This document shows positions 37,001 through 46,834 of a stretch of DNA of 64,000 nt, in pieces (the first letter of the stretch is position 1; the number at the start of each line of letters is the position of its first letter). The stretch is from NCBI RefSeq assembly GCF_020421205.1, contig NZ_JAIZZH010000002.1, positions 558,001 to 622,000 of the forward strand, read 5' to 3'. The notes beneath the pieces were generated by a model. That model ran no database searches, had not been told where the DNA came from, and was given only the letters and a program-made list of their open reading frames with translations. A program made the position numbers and the translations under genes. This DNA comes from Hymenobacter pini (GTDB lineage Bacteria; Bacteroidota; Bacteroidia; Cytophagales; Hymenobacteraceae).

Positions 37001-37732
37001 GAGCGGGTATTCTGGCAGCGCAGCCTGTTCCGCATTGGGCCCACCTACGAGCAATACACCTCCAGTTACGCTGCCGACAGCTACCTAGGCGAGTTAGAAA
37101 ATCGGGTAATAGAGGTTCCGAAGGATCGGATTCCGAATACCGACTTTCAGCGCCTCATTGGCCTGAACGCCCTATTGGACGTGGATTTGCGGGACCGGCA
37201 GAGCTTTGCCCGGCGCGGGGTGCGCCTGCGGGCCCAGCACGACACCTACCACCAGCTCAACGGCAATAAGGGCAACTTCGGCCTTACCCAGGGTTTTGCG
37301 GAGTACTACGGCACGGCCCGCCTGGGCATTCCGGTAACGCTGGTCGTGAAAGGCGGCGGGGCTAAAAACTACGGCAACGACGACGACATTCCCTTCTACA
37401 AATTCGCCAATATTGGTCTGCGGGAAGGGCTGCGCGGCTACTACCGCACCCGCTTCACCGGCGACGCCAGCCTGTATTTGAACACTGAATTGCGGCTGGC
37501 GCTGGGCCGGGTGCAAACCTCCTTTCTGCCCTTCTCCTACGGCGTGTTTGGTTTTTACGACCGGGGCCGAGTGTATTTCAAAGGCTACTCCCCGGGCGGC
37601 TGGCACGAGGGCTACGGGGCCGGTTTCTACATTGCCCCCGTTTCCGACCAGCTGGCTCTGTCAGTGTCCTACCAGAAATCGGTCGAAAATGGCCTGATTC
37701 AGTTTGGGCTGGGTTTCCGGATTGATAACTAG
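34010..37732 (+). CDS. Metallophosphoesterase fused to an outer-membrane beta-barrel
   Basis: 1240 residues with a cleavable signal (LLAGLGLAASVPVFA). Residues 30-330 are a calcineurin-like phosphoesterase: VVHLGDIVG, FLPGDKDW, LLVGHQP and AAHDY supply the expected Asp/His metal ligands, with GDKDW replacing the usual GNHD. A middle region of about 500 residues is not recognised; it includes ARAFDMLVADFGKHEDNW and RDRDQSF, which recall a kinase-like fold without clear catalytic residues. The last 330 residues are a BamA/TamA-like barrel, seen in GVGAGVDFVRQGF and the C-terminal strand IQFGLGFRIDN. The catalytic part would be periplasmic or surface-exposed. The substrate is unknown. Confidence 0.8.
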   Translation: MSVRYSRMLLAGLGLAASVPVFAQSAAPAHTVFFLGNTATAELPTSHLQALRRTLEQQTGPFTVVHLGDIVGNEGLGSAKDSSQAGQTARADALIALVQGLPNGKIYFLPGDKDWANSGPDGLKRVRRLEKYIEDKLPNQNAFIPTGGCPGPEVVDIAPLVRLVAINSPWWTHPFDRPEAPDTDCKTLTVEEFREQLQDVLDETKGRNVLLVGHQPVLSNGVYGGHMPLSRHLLPPVAGTVYAAYRQNVGSPRDLANPAYQQFQKEMLNTLRDHPGAVYAAAHDYSLQLTEQQGSYHLVSGSFAQKQHVGANSKSQFNEAEEGFSRLDYYPDGTVKTAFYTFEGGNTAREAYAATLFRSACGPEQAGVPVNSFIPECPSAPMGVAQVKPDVPFEATQTLAAGKQYTGTGGSRFWLGKLYRTSWTQPVQVRTLNLATEKGGLRPFGPGGGRQTTSLKLIAADSSEYVFRSVDKDVTRILPPELRESVAANVLRDITPTAHPYSALVTGSLLDKTDILHARPRLFVLPDNNQLGPYREQFAGLFGTLEDRPVDPKPNLPGFGGADEVRRSFSFFRQLYKDNDNRIDAVALGRARAFDMLVADFGKHEDNWKWAGFKDGKKTVYKPIPRDRDQSFTLWNGVLTYLANREWAIPSIEGFQAEFGDMKSLNWPARHLDRFLLQSLSREQWQDIARYMQERITPAAIDEATGALPPELKNLSTDELNRKLKARIQELPKALDKYYLLLAKRVDVVGSNKAEVFRVDRQADGRVRVQMFDKSKDGDEPNGPALFDRTFSPKETEEVSLYGLDGKDVFTVTGSSNKSVLVRIIGGDGKDQISDDSRVSGLRTLTKVYDVPDTDLKLGPESDNRTSTRPDVNRYDREQFEFNGYKPRATVIVNANDGLGVGAGVDFVRQGFRKPGFKNLYSFDVRGSSGGNFQVSLATRHRYAFGKWDVGARTEYGNFFPFYNFFGLGNDTQKDQGLYDDKYYKARYKGFTLNAFTERVFWQRSLFRIGPTYEQYTSSYAADSYLGELENRVIEVPKDRIPNTDFQRLIGLNALLDVDLRDRQSFARRGVRLRAQHDTYHQLNGNKGNFGLTQGFAEYYGTARLGIPVTLVVKGGGAKNYGNDDDIPFYKFANIGLREGLRGYYRTRFTGDASLYLNTELRLALGRVQTSFLPFSYGVFGFYDRGRVYFKGYSPGGWHEGYGAGFYIAPVSDQLALSVSYQKSVENGLIQFGLGFRIDN

Positions 37733-37748
37733 TCGGCACGCCGACTAC

Positions 37749-37777
37749 TTTGCAGCCGCTATGAAATCTTATATTTG
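37749..37777 (+). promoter_or_regulatory. Promoter of ppx
   Basis: TTTG at 37749-37752, then a 17-base spacer and TATATTTG at 37770-37777: a full match to the Bacteroidota -33/-7 pattern. The start codon is 33 bases further on. Confidence 0.65.
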
Positions 37778-37809
37778 CCGCAGACTTCTTTTGCTCCACA
37801 CCTTTCTGC

Positions 37810-38802
37810 ATGGAATATCCGCTTCTGAAACTGGCCGCCATTGACATTGGATCCAACGCTGTACGGTGCCAGATTTCGGCAGTTTTGCACTACGGCGACC
37901 GGTACCGCCTCAAGCGCGTGGAGTACGTGCGCTACCCTCTGCGCTTGGGTGAGGACGTATTTGCCACCGGCCGCATTTCGGAGAAGAAGCAGCAGAAGTT
38001 CATCAAGTTTCTGCACGCCCTGCGGCTGCTGATGGAGGTGCACGATGTGGCCCCTAACCACTACCTGGTATGTGCCACCTCGGCCATGCGTACCGCCGAA
38101 AATGGCCAAGAGGTAGCTGCCCGCATTCAGCAGGAGTTGGGCATGACGGTGCAGGTAATTGACGGGCAAGCCGAAGCCGCCTACATCAACCGCGTCATCG
38201 AAAACTTGCTGGAAGACAAGAAGCACTATCTGCACATTGACGTGGGCGGCGGCAGCACCGAGTTCAACATCTACCACAACCGGCGCAAGGTGGCGTCTCA
38301 GTCATTTGAGGTGGGCAGCATCCGGCGCATGCAGCAGGAAGAGGCCGGCCTAAGCACCGAGGCCATGCGCGAAACCTGGCAGCGGATGGAAGAATGGGTG
38401 ACCGAAAATGCCCGCCGCTACCACGTGTCCCGGGCCATTGGTACGGGGGGCAACATCAATAAGCTGTACAGCCTTTCTCAGCCTCAGCTAGATAAGCCCG
38501 TGACGCGCAAGCGCATTGCCACTGTCCTCGACCACCTCACCAGCATGAGTATGGATGAGCGGGTGAACGTGGCCCTGCTTAACCCCGACCGCGCCGACGT
38601 TATCGTGCCCGCCGGCCATATCTACCTTTCCGCTATGGAGTGGGCCGATGTGCACCAGATGATTGTGCCCGACATTGGGCTGAAAGATGGCATGCTACAG
38701 GCGCTGTTTGAGGACCATTTCGAGGAAATCCGGGCATCCGGTGACCACCGGCCCGGCCACCCGAAACCCACCGTGCAGCCCCGCCCCACCGAAGTAGAGT
38801 AA
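37810..38802 (+). CDS. ppx: Ppx/GppA-family phosphatase (exopolyphosphatase-like)
   Basis: 330 residues; the short form of the family without the C-terminal HD domain. It degrades polyphosphate or pppGpp. The ASKHA-fold motifs are AAIDIGSNAVRCQI (phosphate 1), IDVGGGSTEFNIY (phosphate 2), the glutamate-bearing DGQAEAAYIN, and AIGTGGNINKLY. The C-terminal tail GHPKPTVQPRPTEVE is flexible. ppk1 lies nearby in the opposite orientation, so both arms of polyphosphate metabolism are clustered. Cytosolic. Confidence 0.93.
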   Translation: MEYPLLKLAAIDIGSNAVRCQISAVLHYGDRYRLKRVEYVRYPLRLGEDVFATGRISEKKQQKFIKFLHALRLLMEVHDVAPNHYLVCATSAMRTAENGQEVAARIQQELGMTVQVIDGQAEAAYINRVIENLLEDKKHYLHIDVGGGSTEFNIYHNRRKVASQSFEVGSIRRMQQEEAGLSTEAMRETWQRMEEWVTENARRYHVSRAIGTGGNINKLYSLSQPQLDKPVTRKRIATVLDHLTSMSMDERVNVALLNPDRADVIVPAGHIYLSAMEWADVHQMIVPDIGLKDGMLQALFEDHFEEIRASGDHRPGHPKPTVQPRPTEVE

Positions 38803-38827
38803 GCATCTGCGGCTTTCTGAAAAGTCA

Positions 38828-38880
38828 AAAAAACGAAGCTCCAACCAGCTATTTAACAGCTGGTTGGAGCTTCGTTTTTG
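38828..38880 (+). terminator. Intrinsic terminator of ppx
   Basis: AAAAACGAAGCTCCAACCAG pairs with the matching right arm ending CTTCGTTTTT; perfect arms of about 20 bases around TATTTAACA. Confidence 0.92.
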
Positions 38881-38925
38881 CGCTAGGCCAGCTCTAAAAT
38901 ACTATCCTCTACGGTTGACAAGCTT

Positions 38926-38950
38926 GGTACGGATTCGGTAGGTTCGTACC
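38926..38950. promoter_or_regulatory. Candidate operator upstream of the 38969 lipoprotein gene
   Basis: Inverted repeat GGTACG-N13-CGTACC, 18 bases before the start codon. It is too short and too widely spaced to be a terminator. A regulator is not identified. Confidence 0.3.
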
Positions 38951-38968
38951 ACATTCCATTCAGGTATT

Positions 38969-39772
38969 ATGAAACATCATCCATTATTCTTTTCTGGGTT
39001 ACCGCTACTATCTGCTTTGGCGTCCTGCTCTGCCTATCGTCCCATTGCTCCGCATTTACCCACTGTGCACGCCAAGCACGAAGCTGAAGTTTCCGCCGGC
39101 GTTGATGGCAACCACTTTGCCGGTGTTCAGGCGGCCTACTCCCCGGCTAATCATGTACTGCTAACCACCACGGTTGGTGGCAGCCTAGAACGCCCAGGTA
39201 AGGTCAGCAAGCAGGATCAATCAACTCAGCGCCATGCCCGCGTAGGGCTGGGCTTCTACATCCCCCTCGATTCCACCTCTTGGCTGACGGTAATGGGCGG
39301 CGGGGGCATAGCCCGCAGTTTCCAGAGCGCACTCGGCGGGCCCTACTCAGATGAGTTCAGAACCGTTGACAGCCGACAACTATACGGCTTGGTAGGGCTA
39401 CAGAAACAACTTTCCAGCCGGTACATTCTTGGCTCAATCGGGCTTTCCTACGAAGCCTCATTGCTGAACTACCGGCGCTATTCCATTCTTACCACCCGGC
39501 AAACTGAAACCGGCGAAACGTACCAGCGCGACAACGTACAATACCCGGTGCCTACCCTGCTGCGCCATGCCGTATGGGGGCAGTTGGAGCTAGGTTCCAA
39601 AAACTTCCCAGCGCTCCAGTTTCGCCTCAACGGGGGCTTCTCCACTGCCTCAGGTCCATCGGCCGCAACTACCACGGCGTTGCGTGGCGTTATCTGGCAC
39701 GAGAAGAACAACGAGTTTCTGGGGCAGGCCAGTTTGGTATTTTATCCGCACTTGCTCAAAAAGAAGCGTTAG
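38969..39772 (+). CDS. Lipoprotein with outer-membrane beta-strand character
   Basis: 267 residues. The signal MKHHPLFFSGLPLLSALASC gives a lipobox cysteine at residue 20. The mature part has many alternating short strands (HVLLTTTVGGSL, ARVGLGFYIPL, LYGLVGLQKQL, ILGSIGLSYEASLL, GQASLVFYP), like small outer-membrane barrels, but a lipidated N-terminus on a barrel is unusual. No family name is offered. It converges on ppk1, with a long hairpin between them. Confidence 0.6.
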   Translation: MKHHPLFFSGLPLLSALASCSAYRPIAPHLPTVHAKHEAEVSAGVDGNHFAGVQAAYSPANHVLLTTTVGGSLERPGKVSKQDQSTQRHARVGLGFYIPLDSTSWLTVMGGGGIARSFQSALGGPYSDEFRTVDSRQLYGLVGLQKQLSSRYILGSIGLSYEASLLNYRRYSILTTRQTETGETYQRDNVQYPVPTLLRHAVWGQLELGSKNFPALQFRLNGGFSTASGPSAATTTALRGVIWHEKNNEFLGQASLVFYPHLLKKKR

Positions 39773-39787
39773 ACGATCTACCCGCAC

Positions 39788-39840
39788 ACACTACGGCCCC
39801 GGTAAGCCTTTTGGTCAGGGCTTACTGGGGCCGTAGTGTT
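39788..39840. terminator. Bidirectional terminator, lipoprotein gene / ppk1
   Basis: ACACTACGGCCCCGGTAAGC pairs with the complementary right arm ending CCGTAGTGTT. It lies between two convergent stop codons. Confidence 0.75.
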
Positions 39841-39850
39841 CTGTTGCAAA

Positions 39851-42130
39851 CTAGGCTAAATCGGCTTCTGTTTCAGGGTTTTCCTCCGCTACTTCGGCGG
39901 CTACGCTTTCGGCCCCCTCCTCGGGCAGCACTCCTCCATCCGTGGATATAACTGCTTCGGCCGTGTCGGCGGGGGCGTCGCTCCGGATAGCAGCGCAGGA
40001 TAGCCACTCTTCGTACAGGGCCGTTTCCGCTACCAATCCAAAGTTCTTGTTATAGAACTCTTTGTGCACATTGAACACGGGCTCATCAGCAGCCGGTAGC
40101 CGGCGGATATAAGCTCCGTCCTCGCGCATCACGTACGTATTCTGGTTGTCCTTCAGGTTGAAATACAACACGTTGATGGCCTCGCGCTTAAGCTGTGGGT
40201 TCACAATGAGGAACAGGGCCTCGATGCGCCGGTCGAAGCTGCGCACCATCAGGTCGGCGGAGCCGGCGTACACTTTGGGGTGGCCTGCCTGGTGGAAGTA
40301 GAACAAGCGGGAGTGTTCTAGGTAGTCGCCCACAATGCTGCGCACCTCAATATTTTCGCTCAGGCCCACGCGGCCCGGCCGCAGGCAGCAAATGCCGCGC
40401 ACAATAAACCGGATGGGCACGCCGGCCTTGCTGGCCTTATAGAATTCGTCAATCATCTCCTTGTCCTCCAAGGAGTTCATTTTCATCACAATCCCACTGG
40501 GTAAGCCCTTCTTGGCGTTGCGGCTTTCCTCCCGAATCAAGGAAATCAGCTGCTGCCGCATATCCTTGGGGGCCGTAATCAGGTACTCGTAATCGTCGGG
40601 CTGCGAGTGGCCGGTAATTACGTTGAAGAATTCCGACACATCGTGGCCGTACACGTCGTTGGTGGTCAGCAGGCTTACATCGGTATAGATGCGGGAAGTT
40701 TGCTCGTTATAGTTGCCCGAGCCGATGTGCACGTAGCGCGTCACCTTCTCCCCTTCCTTCCGGATAATCATCATCATTTTGGTGTGCGTCTTGTACTTGC
40801 TCACCCCATAGATGACGAAGCAGCCGGCCTTTTCCAGCTTGGCTCCCTCCCGGATATTGCGTTCCTCGTCGAAGCGGGCCTTCACCTCAAACAGTACCGA
40901 AACGTGCTTGCCGTTTTCGGCGGCTTTCAGCAGGGCAGCCGTTACGCGCGAGTCGTCGGCCAGGCGGTAGATGGTTTGCTTGATACCCAGCACGTGCGGG
41001 TCCTCAGCGGCCTGCTCCAGCAGCCGCACCACGGGGTCGATGTTGTTATACGGGTGGTGCAGCAGCACATCATGGTGCTTGAGGTACTCAAACAAGTTAT
41101 CCTCAGCTCCTTCCGGCAAGCTCAGCGGCGTGACGGCCGCTGGCTGCTTAAAGCCTTTGCCCCGGAAGTTTGGGTGCTTCAAAATCTGCAGCAGCCCTTT
41201 CAGGTCGATGAGCGAGTTGATGACAAACACGTTGCCGTTGTCAATCTTCCACCGCTCCTTCAGCACATTCATCAGCAGCTGCGAGGCATTGGGCTCCACC
41301 TCCAGGCGTACTACGCGGCCTTTCTTGCGGGTTTTCAGCCCCAGCTGAATTTCCTTAATGAAGTCCACATCAATATCGTCCGACTCCTCCAGGGTGAAGT
41401 CGCCGTTGCGGGTGATGCGGAACAAATCGGCCGATACAATTTCGACGTTGCGGAACAGCTTGGGCAGGTTTTCGCGCACAATCTCCTCGATGGGTACGAA
41501 GATGACCTTGTCCTTGCGCGTGAGCTCAAAGAAGCGCGAGAGGTTCTGCGGAATCTGCACGAACGTGAGGCGTTCCTGGCCCCGCTCGGCCTCGGCATCC
41601 AACCCGCCCCCAGCCCGCGTGACCACCCCGAAGATGAGCATCTGGTTCATCATCAGCGGGAAGCCGTGGTACGAGTCGTATACCATAGGCGTGAGCAGTG
41701 GGAAGATGGTGTTTTTGAAGTACCCATCGGCCTTCTTCAACTCCAGCTCCGTGAGCTCCTCCATTCTCAATACGTTGAAGCCGTTCTTCTCGAACAGTGG
41801 CTTCAGCTCGTTCAGATACGTGAGCGACTGGTCGTTGACGAAGCGGTGGGCAAAATCCAGCAGCTTGCGCCGGAACGGCAGCTCCCGCAACCCCGAGTAA
41901 TCTACCCGCTCCTTGCCATAGTCGATGTAGTTGTAGAGCGAGCCCACCCGAATCATAAAAAACTCGTCGAGGTTACTGCTGGTAATGGCAATAAAGCGGA
42001 GCCTATCGAACAGGGAGCGGCTGGCATCCCGGGCCTGATCAAGCACCCGGTAGTTAAAGCGCAGCCAGCTCAGGTCCCGGCTGATGTATTTGCTTTTGCG
42101 GATGAGGTCGGCAGACTTGAAGAGTTTCAT
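39851..42130 (-). CDS. ppk1: Polyphosphate kinase 1
   Basis: 759 residues from the ATG at 42130 (MKLFKSADLIRKSKYISRDL). It makes polyphosphate from ATP through an autophosphorylated histidine. Key parts: SRDLSWLRFNYRVL (N domain), HHPYNNIDPVV, the phospholipase-D-like active-site segments KTHTKMMMIIRKEG and HIGSGNYNEQTSRIYTD, and the second repeat with GICCLRPG. The last 50 residues are an acidic Ala/Glu tail (EEGAESVAAEVAEENPETEA) beyond the usual end. It lies opposite ppx, 1 kb away. Confidence 0.96.
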   Translation of the reverse strand: MKLFKSADLIRKSKYISRDLSWLRFNYRVLDQARDASRSLFDRLRFIAITSSNLDEFFMIRVGSLYNYIDYGKERVDYSGLRELPFRRKLLDFAHRFVNDQSLTYLNELKPLFEKNGFNVLRMEELTELELKKADGYFKNTIFPLLTPMVYDSYHGFPLMMNQMLIFGVVTRAGGGLDAEAERGQERLTFVQIPQNLSRFFELTRKDKVIFVPIEEIVRENLPKLFRNVEIVSADLFRITRNGDFTLEESDDIDVDFIKEIQLGLKTRKKGRVVRLEVEPNASQLLMNVLKERWKIDNGNVFVINSLIDLKGLLQILKHPNFRGKGFKQPAAVTPLSLPEGAEDNLFEYLKHHDVLLHHPYNNIDPVVRLLEQAAEDPHVLGIKQTIYRLADDSRVTAALLKAAENGKHVSVLFEVKARFDEERNIREGAKLEKAGCFVIYGVSKYKTHTKMMMIIRKEGEKVTRYVHIGSGNYNEQTSRIYTDVSLLTTNDVYGHDVSEFFNVITGHSQPDDYEYLITAPKDMRQQLISLIREESRNAKKGLPSGIVMKMNSLEDKEMIDEFYKASKAGVPIRFIVRGICCLRPGRVGLSENIEVRSIVGDYLEHSRLFYFHQAGHPKVYAGSADLMVRSFDRRIEALFLIVNPQLKREAINVLYFNLKDNQNTYVMREDGAYIRRLPAADEPVFNVHKEFYNKNFGLVAETALYEEWLSCAAIRSDAPADTAEAVISTDGGVLPEEGAESVAAEVAEENPETEADLA

Positions 42131-42184
42131 ACGAGGCAGTGAACGGCCGGGCAAAATACGAGCAAACGGCCCTCCGGTGTACGT

Positions 42185-42565
42185 TTATTCAGGAATAATA
42201 GCCGTGGCTTCTATTTCAACCAGCAATTCGGGGGCAATCAGGGCCGCAACCTGCAGCATGGTGCTGGCCGGCCGGATGTGGCCGAACACCTCCCCGTGCG
42301 CCCGCCCCACGGCCTCCCAGTCCTGGATGTTGGTGAGGTAAATACGGGTGCGCACCACGTGCTCATGCGCAGCGCCGGCTTCGGCCAGGGCCGCTGTTAT
42401 TTTCTGCAGCACGCGCACGGCCTGGGCATACGCATCGGTGCCCGTTATCGAGTCACCATCCTGGGCAGTGGTACCGGCTACTTCTACCACGTTGCCCACG
42501 CGCACGGCTCGGGAGTAGCCTACTATGGCCTCCCAGGGCGCTCCGGAAGAAATGTTCTGGCGCAT
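42185..42565 (-). CDS. Rid-family (YjgF/UK114) protein lacking the deaminase arginine
   Basis: 126 residues from the ATG at 42565 ([21 protein letters not shown]). Trimeric small proteins of this family include RidA, which hydrolyses reactive enamines and imines. The fold is clear ([36 protein letters not shown]). The stretch that holds the catalytic Arg105 of RidA (FPARS) reads RPASTML here, with Ser in that place. It therefore belongs to a Rid subfamily that is not expected to be an imine deaminase. 54 bases upstream of ppk1, same strand. Confidence 0.85.
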   Translation of the reverse strand: MRQNISSGAPWEAIVGYSRAVRVGNVVEVAGTTAQDGDSITGTDAYAQAVRVLQKITAALAEAGAAHEHVVRTRIYLTNIQDWEAVGRAHGEVFGHIRPASTMLQVAALIAPELLVEIEATAIIPE

Positions 42566-42582
42566 ACAAATAAGTGAAAGCA

Positions 42583-42616
42583 CAAAAAAAGGGCCCGCTT
42601 TGCAGCGGGCCCTTCT
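42583..42616 (-). terminator. Intrinsic terminator of gyrB
   Basis: On the minus strand GGGCCCGCTGCAAAGCGGGC is followed by CCTTTTTTT, 12 bases after the gyrB stop codon. The element also overlaps the leader of the Rid gene. Confidence 0.88.
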
Positions 42617-42627
42617 TGACAGGCTGG

Positions 42628-44697
<2,070 letters not shown>

Positions 44698-44717
44698 TCA
44701 ACTTAGCAAAAGACTAT

Positions 44718-44758
44718 AAAAAACGCCCCCGTTTTCCGAAGAAAACGGGGGCGTTTTG
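44718..44758 (-). terminator. Terminator of the T9SS cargo gene
   Basis: AAAACGCCCCCGTTTTC pairs with GAAAACGGGGGCGTTTT around CGAA, giving perfect 17-base arms. It also terminates in the plus direction and lies upstream of the gyrB promoter. Confidence 0.9.
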
Positions 44759-44778
44759 TGGGTAGTATAATCTGCTAT

Positions 44779-46128
44779 TCAGAGTACCTGAGCCCGGAGG
44801 TGGCTTACGCCCGCATCGGAGGTCAATTTCACCTGGTACAACCCGGCTTTCTCGTGGCTTAAATCTAGCGTAGCCTCGCCAGTGCGGGTGTTCTCCAGCG
44901 TACGGCGCAGCACTTCCCGGCCTACGGCGTCCGTCACCGTTAGCGTAAGTACTCCTTTGTGTGCAACGACGGGCCACTGCACCCGAAACACGCCACCTAC
45001 GCTGGGGTTAGGGGCCAAGCTACCGCCCAGAACAGCCGTTGCCTCGCGGGTTGGCAGCACCGTACTGGTGAGTTTGCCCGCCCCTAGCCCCACCGGGTCT
45101 CCGGCCGCGTTAAGCCCAATGGCACCCGTCCACACGGCCGTGGCGGAGGCGGCATCTATATTGAAATGGTTGAAACTGGTTTCGATGCTGGTCCAGGTCT
45201 GACCATTGTCGCGGCTGTAGGAAGAGCCGGCATCATTATTTCCAAAGTTTATGCCTACCGAAATGAAATTGCCGGTACCAGGCACATTGTCCAGCGCAAA
45301 CCCGCGCAGTTGCCCGGTATAGTTCAGTTGGCTCCACGTAACGCCCCCATCGGTTGAACGATAAAGCAGGTGGTTGGTAGAATTTTGGTCACTGATCAAC
45401 GCAAGGCCGTTTTGTGTATCCCGGAAAGCCAGCGTTTCGATTTCAGTGGATGCTACCTTCCGAGAAACCGTCCAAGTGACACCTTTATCCGTGGAGCGGA
45501 AAATGTCGCCCTTGTTATTCGGAATCCAGATGGAATTGCCCGCCACTGCCGGCAGTGCTATCGTACCAAACTCGTTGGCCGTACCTACCGGCACATTGGC
45601 AGCGCGTGTCCAAGTGGTGCCGCCGTTAGAAGTGTAGTAGATTTCCATGGCCTGCCCGGTCTCGGCCGGGTCGCCCATTACTACGCCATCATTGGAGTTG
45701 AAGAAGTGAATAGCGTTTGGGTAGCTGCGGTTGCCCTGGAACATAGTGGAGGTACTCTGCACCGTCCACGTGCTGCCGCCGTTTGTTGTTTTCAGCACCC
45801 GGCCGCCCAGTACATCGCTCAGGGTAGCCACCCACGCCGTAGTAGCGCTTACGGCCGAAAGGCACTCAATGCTTTCGGTAGCAGTATCTACCTGGGCAAC
45901 CGTCAGCACCGTCCAGTTTTGCCCTCCATCAAAAGTACGCGCTACCTGGTTAGTATACTCACCCGTGAAATAGGGGTCTGATAAGGCCCAGGCCGTGTTA
46001 TCATCCACGGCATCTATCTGCGCCAGGTTGCCGTCGGGGGCAAAGGAGAAGGGCTGTAGCACCCATTGCGCCTGGGCAGCCATGCTCACTGACAATGCAG
46101 CCGTGAGCGTGAGTAAGAGTTTTTTCAT
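44779..46128 (-). CDS. Secreted beta-propeller (BNR/Ycf48-like) protein with T9SS sorting domain
   Basis: 449 residues from the ATG at 46128, with a clean signal peptide (MKKLLLTLTAALSVSMAAQA). Repeated blades contain the pattern DGG-x-WT or GVTW (FDGGQNWTVLT, TNGGSTWTVQS, SNGGTTWTRAA, TDKGVTWTVSR, TDGGVTWSQLN), typical of sortilin/BNR propellers. The last 75 or so residues are a type IX secretion C-terminal domain: LAPNPSVGGVFRVQW, VTDAVGREVLRR and GLYQVKLTSD. It is thus exported through T9SS and probably anchored at or released from the surface. Ligand unknown. Confidence 0.9.
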   Translation of the reverse strand: MKKLLLTLTAALSVSMAAQAQWVLQPFSFAPDGNLAQIDAVDDNTAWALSDPYFTGEYTNQVARTFDGGQNWTVLTVAQVDTATESIECLSAVSATTAWVATLSDVLGGRVLKTTNGGSTWTVQSTSTMFQGNRSYPNAIHFFNSNDGVVMGDPAETGQAMEIYYTSNGGTTWTRAANVPVGTANEFGTIALPAVAGNSIWIPNNKGDIFRSTDKGVTWTVSRKVASTEIETLAFRDTQNGLALISDQNSTNHLLYRSTDGGVTWSQLNYTGQLRGFALDNVPGTGNFISVGINFGNNDAGSSYSRDNGQTWTSIETSFNHFNIDAASATAVWTGAIGLNAAGDPVGLGAGKLTSTVLPTREATAVLGGSLAPNPSVGGVFRVQWPVVAHKGVLTLTVTDAVGREVLRRTLENTRTGEATLDLSHEKAGLYQVKLTSDAGVSHLRAQVL

Positions 46129-46395
46129 CTGGAAAAGGAATTGGCAAGACCAAAATTGCAGGAAGGTACACGGATAGCTGTAAGGAAAAAAGCCCAACTA
46201 CCGGCGACTAGCCCCATTGTATCCACAAACACGCCGCTTACTATAGCTAACGGAGAGTTACCTGGCAAGGGTTGTCTAAACCCTACGTAATCTGCTTTCC
46301 GAGCTGGCTCACTGGGCTAAACTACCTGGCCACAAGCTGAAGCCGGTGGCACCAAGAAAAGGCCAAACAACTTGCATCCTGCCGAAACCGCCAAC
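46129..46395. other. Intergenic stretch without recognised gene
   Basis: 267 bases between the T9SS cargo gene start and the tRNA terminator. The only structure noticed is AGGGTTGTCTAAACCCT (46267-46283), a short hairpin. No convincing reading frame or RNA was seen. Confidence 0.4.
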
Positions 46396-46428
46396 AAAAA
46401 AGCCACTTAGCAACGAAACTAAGTGGCT
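46396..46428 (-). terminator. Terminator of the tRNA operon
   Basis: On the minus strand AGCCACTTAG pairs with CTAAGTGGCT (10-base arms, 8-base loop), followed by TTTTTT. It begins 12 bases after the tRNA-Arg 3' end. Confidence 0.85.
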
Positions 46429-46439
46429 GATTAACAGTG

Positions 46440-46513
46440 TACCCCCGGCACGATTCGAACGTGCGACCGGCTGCTTAGAAGGCAGCTGCTCTATCCAGCT
46501 GAGCTACGGGAGC
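46440..46513 (-). tRNA. tRNA-Arg (anticodon TCT)
   Basis: 74 bases. Acceptor GCTCCCG pairs with CGGGGGT, which includes two G-U pairs; discriminator A. Anticodon arm GCTGC-CTTCTAA-GCAGC gives anticodon TCT. T arm is GCACG-TTCGAAT-CGTGC. CCA is not encoded. Last gene of the three-tRNA unit. Confidence 0.95.
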
Positions 46514-46522
46514 AGAAACACA

Positions 46523-46556
46523 AAAGCCGTCCACCCAAGTGGTGGGCAAACGGCTT
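46523..46556 (-). terminator. Hairpin between tRNA-Pro and tRNA-Arg
   Basis: AAGCCGT-CCACCC pairs with GGTGGG-CAA-ACGGCTT; on the minus strand the stem is followed by TTTG. It could be a leaky terminator or a processing element within the tRNA unit. Confidence 0.45.
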
Positions 46557-46563
46557 CTTTGCG

Positions 46564-46637
46564 TCGGGGTGGCAGGATTCGAACCTGCGGCCTCCTGCTC
46601 CCAAAGCAGGCGCGATACCGGGCTACGCTACACCCCG
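46564..46637 (-). tRNA. tRNA-Pro (anticodon TGG)
   Basis: 74 bases. Acceptor CGGGGTG pairs with CACCCCG; discriminator A. Anticodon arm CCTGC-TTTGGGA-GCAGG gives anticodon TGG. T arm is GCAGG-TTCGAAT-CCTGC. Confidence 0.95.
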
Positions 46638-46646
46638 AAAAAAAAT

Positions 46647-46705
46647 CTGAGTTATGAACTGCGAACTATGAATAGCTGATTCATACTTCAACATTCATAA
46701 CTCAG
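46647..46705. repeat. Imperfect hairpin of iterated words between tRNA-Ser and tRNA-Pro
   Basis: Arms 46647-46673 and 46679-46705 match at 22 of 27 positions with a 5-base loop; the outer 12 bases (CTGAGTTATGAA) pair perfectly. Within the arms the word GAACTATGAAT and variants recur. It nearly fills the 79-base gap between two tRNAs in the same operon. Confidence 0.85.
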
Positions 46706-46716
46706 AATAATAAATG

Positions 46717-46804
46717 CGGAGAGGGGGGGATTCGAACCCCCGGAAAACTTTAGGTCTTCGGCAGTTTAGCAAACTACTGGTTTAAGCCACTCACCCACCT
46801 CTCC
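46717..46804 (-). tRNA. tRNA-Ser (anticodon GCT)
   Basis: 88 bases with the long variable arm expected for serine. Acceptor GGAGAGG pairs with CCTCTCC; discriminator G. Anticodon arm GTAGT-TTGCTAA-ACTGC gives anticodon GCT. First gene of the tRNA unit, with a promoter at 46835. Confidence 0.95.
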
Positions 46805-46834
46805 AGATGGCATCCTTTCCGGCTGAAAGGTGTG

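Noticed and set aside
46440..46804. tRNA cluster as an integration site with a genomic island
   Set aside because: No integrase gene and no direct repeat of a tRNA 3' end was noticed on either side. Neighbouring genes look like core genome.
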